Positions 44,901 to 53,900 of a DNA stretch of 64,000 nt are shown piece by piece. How positions within the stretch are numbered: the first letter of the stretch is position 1; each line of letters begins with the position of its first letter. Origin of the DNA: Hippopus hippopus (taxonomy: Eukaryota; Mollusca; Bivalvia; Cardiida; Cardiidae); the NCBI GenBank assembly GCA_946811185.2, contig OX328109.1, positions 806,001 to 870,000 on the forward strand. Reading direction: 5' to 3'. A model generated the notes under the pieces. The model did no database searches, had not been told where the DNA came from, and worked only from the letters and a program-made list of their open reading frames with translations. Position numbers and translations under genes: made by a program.

Positions 44901-47900
44901 AAGCGCTGACGGGGGTATACACATTCAGTGACAGCTCTAGTTTCAAACTTGAACTATCTGTTAACTATCAAAGAGGGAAATCATGTAACAAGGGCAATGT
45001 GGTGTCTGTGGTTATGAGGTAGAGTGTCTGCCTTGTAACCATAAGGTACTGAGTTTGATACACGGGAGGGGATGTCAACTTTGGGACCGTAAGTTAAAGT
45101 AGATGAAAGACAGAGTGACTTTGCATAAATCAAGTTACCACACAAAATATAGTTGAAAAAAAAAGAATGCTGCTGACCAGCATTTTCTCCTTTTCATTCC
45201 GTTTTTTCTACCCTTTTAAAACCATTCAATGTATTTGTGTCACAGTTGTCTTGAAGTCTGCAAATGCTTTCAAAATGGATAAGTATTTGTTATGAAAGGG
45301 TTAAGTAAAAGTGGACAGTCTGCTATACATTAAAATGATTTGTGTATTTTTAGATATGCTACAGAAGTAGATGTGGATTTTGTACGTAAGTCTGTGAGAG
45401 CAATTGGAAGATGTGCTATCAAAGTAGAACAGGCTGCTGAGCGCTGCGTCAGTACTTTGTTAGATTTAATTCAGACCAAGGTCAACTATGTCGTACAAGA
45501 AGCTATAGTTGTGATCAAGGTAAGTGGATCAATGTTTTGAAATTCAACTGACATAACTTTTTATCCAATGGCTTTAACTCTTTGCCGCTCTACGAAATTT
45601 TAAACTTGTCCGATTCTGAAGCATTTGCAGATGACAAATATGTCTGAAATTTTGAAAGTTGACTTTCATAGAGTACAAAACATTGTGAGAAAAGGAGAAA
45701 ATGCTGGTTACCAGCATTTTCTCCTTCTCACACAATGTTTTCAAAAGCATTCTGTCTCAAGGTTGTTGAAAGTCAGGATTATGTGGTGAAGGGTTAATCC
45801 ATAACCACGCAATCCCAACTTTTAATGACTCTGAGAAAAAAAGCCTTTGAAAGCAATGTGGGAGAGAAAATGCTGGTTACCAGCTGGTTAAGTTAGCTGG
45901 AATATGATGCATAGATCAGTTGACAAGATTAGGCAGTGAAGGCAAGAAGAGCGATTTACCTTTTTGCATTTCATCAAAATTCCCCTATTTTCAATACAGT
46001 TTATGAAACAAAATACCATGCAAATGCTCCGCTTTATGTATACATGTATGTCTTCATGTATTAACCATTTACCACATGACACTTTCAAAGAGAGCATCCG
46101 AAAACATTGTGGGAAAAGGAGAAAATGCTGGTGCTAAAGGAGGAATTGCTTGTTATTTGCAATTTGTTTTCATTGCCGCAATGATTTTAAAAGCAGCAGC
46201 TGCAGCTGTACAGAAAAGGTCATTTGCAAGACGAGACATGCCAATACATGTTTTTCTTCATGAATATTTCAGGACATCTTCCGTAAATACCCCAACAAGT
46301 ATGAGAGTATCATCGCCACACTCTGTGAGAACCTTGACACTCTGGATGAACCAGAAGCTAGGGCCTCGATGATCTGGATCATTGGAGAGTATGCTGAGAG
46401 GATAGATAATGCTGACGAGCTGTTAGAAAGCTTCTTGGAAGGATTCCAGGATGAAAATTCTCAAGTACAACTACAGCTCCTGACTGCTATTGTAAAACTG
46501 TTCTTAAAGAGACCCACTGACACACAGGAATTGGTACAGCAGGTGTTGAGTTTGTCCACTCAGGTACGACGTGAAAAAGCTCCACTTTTTGTAGCTGATT
46601 ACTAGTGCTTATTGAGAAATGTGTGATATAACACTTAAACCTGCCAAGAAATACGAGTCGTATATTATGTCTGCAAGAAATGGACAGGTTATCCTGTTAC
46701 TACACAATCCCAAGTTTTAATGACCCTGAGGAAAATGGATCTTGAAAACATTGTAGGAAAAGGAGAAAATGCTGGTGATAGCATTTTCTCCTTTTCCCAC
46801 AAAGCTATCTACCCTTTCAAATCAAATCATGGGAGCAGTCAATATAGATTTTTCTAAAATTTTGTCTTTGGTATAGAGTTAACCCTTTACCACTCAATCC
46901 TCAGTTTTAACAAATCTAAGGAAGAAGGATTTTGATAACATTGTGGAAAAAGGAGAAAATGCTGGTAACCAGCATTTTCTCCTTTTCCCACAATGATTTT
47001 TACCCTATTAAAAATATAAATTTCATTATTTAGGTCTAGCCGGGCCCCGGTAGCTCAGTCAGTAGCCTGCGGGACTTGACAACAGGGGGTCATGGGTTCG
47101 ATCCCTGGCTCAGCCAATTTCTTTCTGAGGATTGATGATAGTCAGTGCGACAGGATTCATTCCTCTCCCACCGCTGACCATTGTTTCGATGATGGTTATG
47201 TGGGAAAGCAGCCAGTGGCTTGGAAAGAAAATTGTGTGGATTACTGGTAAAAGAAACTCCAGGAAAGCATGGATAGGTGCACTGGCCACCTTGATATAAC
47301 TGAAATAATGTTGAAAACGGCATTAAACACTATACAATCAATCAATCATTTTGGCCTAGAGCTTTTCATTAGTTGTCTGCAAATGCTTTGGATCAAGTCT
47401 TGTCATTTGGTAAAAGAGTTAATTAGGTTGCCATGGTTTCTACCTACAGGACAGTGACAACCCAGATTTGAGAGATAGAGGATACATCTACTGGCGACTT
47501 CTCTCCACTGATCCGGCTGCAGCCAAGGAGGTTGTTCTGGCGGAAAAACCACTTATATCAGAGGAAACAGACTTGATTGAACCTACACTCCTGGATGAAC
47601 TGATCTGCCATATTTCAAGCTTAGCATCTGTGTATCATAAACCTCCGAATGCTTTTGTTGAAGGCAGGAGTGGATTAAGACGAGCCTTGCCGAGTAAATC
47701 ACAGGCGTAAGTATGAAGGAGTAATGGTGACGTTTGTAGGCTTACTTATGAAGTCTTTACCAAAATTTTAGACTCAATCAAGTTGAAAGCTTTTGAAGTA
47801 GACAAATTAACGCAGCTCAAAAGATGAATTCTGTCTTTGAAATGGTAGAAAACATTGTGGGTAAAGGGGAAAATGCTGGTTACCAGCATTTTCTCATTTC

Positions 47901-50900
47901 CCTCAATGTTTTCAAATGGCTTTCTTTCTAGGGATCTTTCAAAGTTGGGATTAAGTGGTAAACGGTTAACACTTTACCAAACGAGAAAAATTTAAACTTG
48001 TCCATATTGACAGCACTTTCGAACAACAAATTAAATGGGGCACAATTGAAAAAAATCTGAAAATATAGAAAACATTGTGGGAAATGGAGAAAATGCTGGT
48101 TACCAGTTACCAATGTTTTCAAAGGCTTCTTCCTGCTGCTCTGTTTCTCTAGAACAAGATAAAATTTACTCTTGTTCTGTATTTTGTTCTAAATATGTAA
48201 CTTGTATGGATGAAATTCAAGGACAGTATCCACATGACCAGTGCTTTTGGAAAAGGCAGTTTTAATGCATCTTCTTTACGTATTATACCAAACACGTTTT
48301 CCCATGATATGGATCCATATTGTCAAAAAAACAGACTAAATCTTGAGGTAGAATGGTCATTTGTTATGCAGAAAATAGCATCTGGTAGCGTACAAGACTT
48401 GAGAACAGGGGGTTGCAGGTTCAAATCCCCAGCTTGGCCAAATTTCTTTCTGAGTTTTGATGATAGTCATTGTGACAGGATTCATTCCTTTGTCACATCT
48501 GAACATTGTTTCTAAGATGGTTACATGAGAAAGCAGCCAGTGGCTTGGGAAGAATATTATGCAAAGTACTGGTTAAAAAAATTCCAGCAAAGCATGGACA
48601 GGTGCACTGGCCACTGTAAAACTGAAATAATGTTGAAAATCTACCAATCAATGGATCAATCAAGAGTAAAATGTTTCAACTGTTTTAGTGAGGGAACAGT
48701 AGAAGAAGGCACAACCACGACAGAGGTGGCCCCACAACCACAGCAACCTACAGTCATTCCTGGGGCAGACTCTCTAATTGGAGATTTACTAGACATGGAC
48801 CTCGGGGGACCTACCATGGTACAACAACAGATGTATCCGCCCCAACAACCCATTCCACAACAACCCAGCGGGGGCCTCGATATCTTAGGAGAGGGCTTGG
48901 ATAACTTGGTGAGTACTGTATTATTGCGGATTTAAAATTTCGCGAATTATGAAACACCGATTAACCTGTCTATACCATCCCTCACTGGGACTGAGAAAAA
49001 AGGTCGGTTTGTATAGGGGATCAGATTATCAAGGGGTGAAGAATGGCTAAAGAAATTCCACTTACTGAACCTTGTTTCTCTGTGAACAGATAGACTAGTC
49101 CATGGTTTCATTCATTTAATCCTTGTGTATGTCAATTCACAATTATAAACAACAGAAATCACGTTAGTTTCAATAAAAATGAAATGTGCATACCGATCTA
49201 CTCTGTATTTACAAAACTAGGAAATTTTAAAATACAGTAATATCATCGTAAAAAAGAACTGATTTTCATTTGCTTGCCCTCGGCTTTTTGTCTTAAAATT
49301 GTCTGTTCAGTCATTTTTTTGAGCTCCTCTACTCCTTGTAGATACAGATCATGGTTTGTTAGGGCGAAATTCCGGATTTCCAAAAGCATATTATGCACTT
49401 GCTGATACGTGTATTCCGACCCCGGAAGTGGATTATTAGAACAAAGGTCACTGTCAATGTCAGTCTCATTTTCACTTTCGCTTTCGTCAGTACCATCTTG
49501 TTCTTTCTGCTTTAAATGTCTGAAATTGTTGCAAATGAAAATACATCGTCTCCTTTTCTCAAAAAGTTTCACAGAAAATAACTGCAGACGACGATAAATG
49601 AGAAAAGAAGGGGTCTACATTCAAAATTTCCCCTTATCGAGCCTCAACAACTAAGCAAATCATGCGTAACAGTATATTGATTTATAGACAGTTTTTGACA
49701 AACAATAAACCGTTTCACACATCGATGATTGATGACAGATATACGATCGGATTATCTAGGGGAATTTATGCAATAAATTTTGGTTGGGCCTTGCGATTGG
49801 GGTCGGTATTCGATGTAGACAGGGATCGGATTACCTGGGTATTAGTATAATGAAATAAAGAAGGAACTTGCTGGGACCGCGACCGCAGACCGGACAGGAT
49901 AGGGGATCGGATTATCTAGGGGTCGGTTTGGACAGGTTATACTGTACTTGCACATGTTTTAACGTCCAGGAGCGCTAAAGACAGAATTCCAAAATTTCTA
50001 ATCTATCTTTGTACTAAAAAACTAACTTATTACTTAATTTATCTCAATTTTTACTTTGATGAAACATGATTAACTGGCAGTATTAACCTCCACTAGACTG
50101 GTATTCTGGTCGATTTTTTGGGAAAAAGGCATTGATGTTGACAAGGGTCCAAATCTGTGGCTCTCATATGACCTGGTGTCTAGGTAAAATACACCTAACT
50201 GTAGCTTAATTTACACAGGTAGATATCTTCACGATTTTTGTCAATACACGAAAGTTGGGAATATCTCCACAGCGCAAACATTTCCTGTTTTACAGTACAT
50301 AAATTGTTTTGGGGGAAATTTAGAAAACGTGGAAAAAGGAGAAAATGCTGGTGTACATGGGTGGGTGGGTTCGTTAATGGATGGGTTTGAGTTTTCTTTA
50401 CCCTTCCATACTATTTTTTACCCTTTCCAACGGCAATGTCAACATATGCGTCACATTTAATTAGTCATTTGAAAATGCTTTCAGTGTGGACAAGTATCAA
50501 ATTTGTCATCTAAAGCAGCTGTGAAATTTCTGAAAGTAAATTAAGCTCATTGACTGAAAGTCATCTTGTATTTAATTTGCAATATAAGTGTCAGAAAATT
50601 TACCATTTTATTAATTGATTGCCTATTCTACATGTGTTTTCTTTCAGCTTGGAGGTGGTCCTATGGGAGGAGATGCCCTTGGAGGGTTGGGAGATATTTT
50701 TGGGATCCAGACCACACCGTCATATGTCCCTCCACAGGAAGTATGGTTGCCGGCACAAAAAGGAAAAGGTTTAGAAATAACGGGAACCTTTGCACGTAAA
50801 AATAACCAGATCAACATGGAGTTAACATTTACAAACAAAGCTATGCAGGCAATGACAGGTTTTGCAGTCCAGTTTAATAAAAATAGGTATTCATTTTTCT

Positions 50901-53900
50901 TAACTCTTACCATTTTAAGGACCACATTTATAGGAGTTTTTTTTTGTGAACCGAATAGACCAAGATCAGACTACAAAGAATATGCTATCAGGGTCTGTAA
51001 TTACCAACCATTTTCAAGAACATTCTAAGTCTTATTCTCCAGAATTTTCCGTCTGTTAAAAAAAGACAAGTTTATTTCTTGTATATACACCAAAAGAGGT
51101 ATGTGCATAATTTTATAATAATTTATTGTAAAACAGTAGTGACCTCAGTAAGGAAAGAACCAAGGAATTAGTTTGAACGATGAATTTAGAGTTGATTATC
51201 TTTTGTATTTCAGCTTTGGTCTTATGCCAGCCAATCCGTTGAATATTCCAAATCCACTTTTACCCAACCAGAGTAAGAGTGTTTCTTTACCACTGAACAC
51301 AATGGGACCTGTGCAGAAAATGACACCTTTAACTTTATTACAGGTAGATATTAAGATTTTTTATATGCATATTTTTAGCTCAGCTGTTTCCAGAGAAAAC
51401 AACGAGGTTTTGTCATAGCCCTGGTGTCATCGTCGTCTGTGTCGTCCTTGCTGTTGTGGAAAAACTTTGACATTTTACAATATCTCTATAAATACTTAGG
51501 ATATTTAATTCAAACTTGGAGTAGTTGTTGACTGTCAAAAGGGCAGGTAAGACTATACAACAAGGGCAGATAACTATCAAAATTTTTTTAGTCAGTTATG
51601 CCCCTTTTTCAACTTAATTGTCCATAAAACAAGGGCAAGTATTTTTGACACAGTTTTGTCCCTTTTTCCACTTGGAATTTTCACTTAAAACAAAGCAACC
51701 ACAGAGAAGTGTTGGCACCAGTATTTTGCTCTTGTTTTTCATTTCTGATTAAATACCAGTGCAAAATGAGTCATAGGAGATAAGGAGAAAATGCAGGTTA
51801 CAAGTATTTTCTCCTTTTTCCAGTTTGTTTTCTACCCTTTCGAAGACAAATCCTATCATTTGAACCAAAATAATTTGTGATCTGCAGATGCTTTCAATTC
51901 GGTAGATTTGATGAAGATTTATCTTTCCCATGGAAAAATTAGGAAACTGAGAAAAGCTTTTTTTTGTTTGAGATAAAAAAACTAAACCAACAGGCAAGAG
52001 GATTATAAATTTATACAGGATTAGACTGCACTCATAGAATATTTTGCACTTGGCTTAGATATGCAGAAATTGATACAGGGTTAATTTACACCCATAGATA
52101 TTTTTTATGACTATGGCATATATCCAAACAGGCATGGAATTTACTCTGTATTTTCCAATTTCAGATTGCTATCAAAAATAACATAGATGTATTTTACATG
52201 TCCACAAATGTTCCGCTACATGTACTATTCACGGAAGATGGGGAGATGGATAAAAGGATATTTTTAGCAACCTGGAAAGATATTCCCTCAGCTAATGAGA
52301 AGCAATATACCATAAATAATGTGCAACACAATGCAGGTCAGTTATAAGCCTTTTTTATTAGCTCACCTGAGCACGAAGTGCTCATGGTGAGCTTTTGTGA
52401 TCGTGCTGTGTCCGTCGTGCGTCGTCCGTCGTCAACTTTACCTTGTGTACGCTCTAAAGGCCACATTTTCAGTCCGATACTCATGAAACTTGGTCAGAAC
52501 GTTTGCCTTGATGATGTCTAGGACGAGTTTGAAAATGGGTCATGTCAGGTCAAAAACTAGGTCACTAGGTCAAATCCTAGAAAAACCTTGTTTACGCTCT
52601 AGAGGCCACATTTTCAGTCCGATACTCATGAAACTTGGTCAGAATGTTTGTCTCGGTGATATCTCGGACAAGTTCGAAAATGGGTCATGTCGGGTCAAAA
52701 ACTAGGTCACTAGGTCAAATTTTAGAAAAACCTTGTGTACGCTCTAGAGGCCACATTTTCAGTCAGATACTCATATAACTTGGTCAGAATGTTTGTCTTG
52801 ATGATATCTCAGACGAGTTTGAAAATGGGTCATGTCGGGTCAAAAACTAGGTCACTAGGTCAAATCTTAGAAAAACCTTGTGTACGCCCTAGAGGCAACA
52901 TTTTCAGTCCGATACGCATGAAAGTTGGTCAGAATGTTTGCCTCTATGATATTTTGGACGAGTTCGAAAATGGTTCATGTTGGGTCAAAAACTAGGTCAC
53001 TAGGTCAAATCTTAGAAAAACCTTGTGTACGCTCTAGAGGCCACATTTTCAGTCCAATACTCATGAAACTTGGTCAGAATGTTTGCCTCAGTGATATCTC
53101 GGATGAGTTTGAAAATGGGTCATGTCGGGTCAAAAACTAGGTCACTAGGTCAAATCTTAGAAAAACCTTGTTTATGCTCTAGAGGCCACATTTTCAGTCC
53201 GATACTCATGAAAGTTGGTCAGAATGTTTGTCTTGATGATATCTCGGATGAGTTCAAAAATTGATCATGCTGGGCCAAAACTAGGTCACTAGGTCAAATC
53301 TTAGAAAAACCTTGTGTACGCCCTAGAGGCCACATTTTCAGTCCGATACGCATGAAAGTTGGTCAGAATGTTTGCCTCTATGATATTTTGGACGAGTTCG
53401 AAAATGGTTCATGTTGGGTCAAAAACTAGGTCACTAGGTCAAATCTTAGAAAAACCTTGTGTACGCTCTAGAGGCCACATTTTCAGTCCAATACTCATGA
53501 AACTTGGTCAGAATGTTTGCCTCAATGATATCTCGGATGAGTTTGAAAATCGGTCATGTCGGGTCAAAAACTAGGTCACTAGGTCAAATCTTAGAAAAAC
53601 CTTGTTTATGCTCTAGAGGCCACATTTTCAGTCCGATACTCATGAAAGTTGGTCAGAATGTTTGTCTTTATGATATCTTGGATGAGTTCTAAAATGGGTC
53701 ATGTCTGGTCAAAAAGTAGGTCAAAAGGTCATATCTTAGAAAAACCTTGTGTACACTCTAGAGGCCACATTTTTGGTCCAAAACTCTTGAAATTTGGTCA
53801 GAATGTTTGTCTTGATGATATCTTGGACAATTTGAAAATGGGTCATGTCAGGCAAAAAACTAGGTCATTGGGTCAAATCTTAAAAAAAACCTTGTGTATG

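Noticed and set aside
46076..46372. 98-codon frame overlapping AP1B1 exon 10
   Set aside because: Wrong frame; the correct exon frame starts with [12 protein letters not shown] at 46273.
47041..47110. tRNA gene at the SINE-A head
   Set aside because: It continues into the SINE body and (CAAT)n tail, and the same head occurs in more than a dozen copies.
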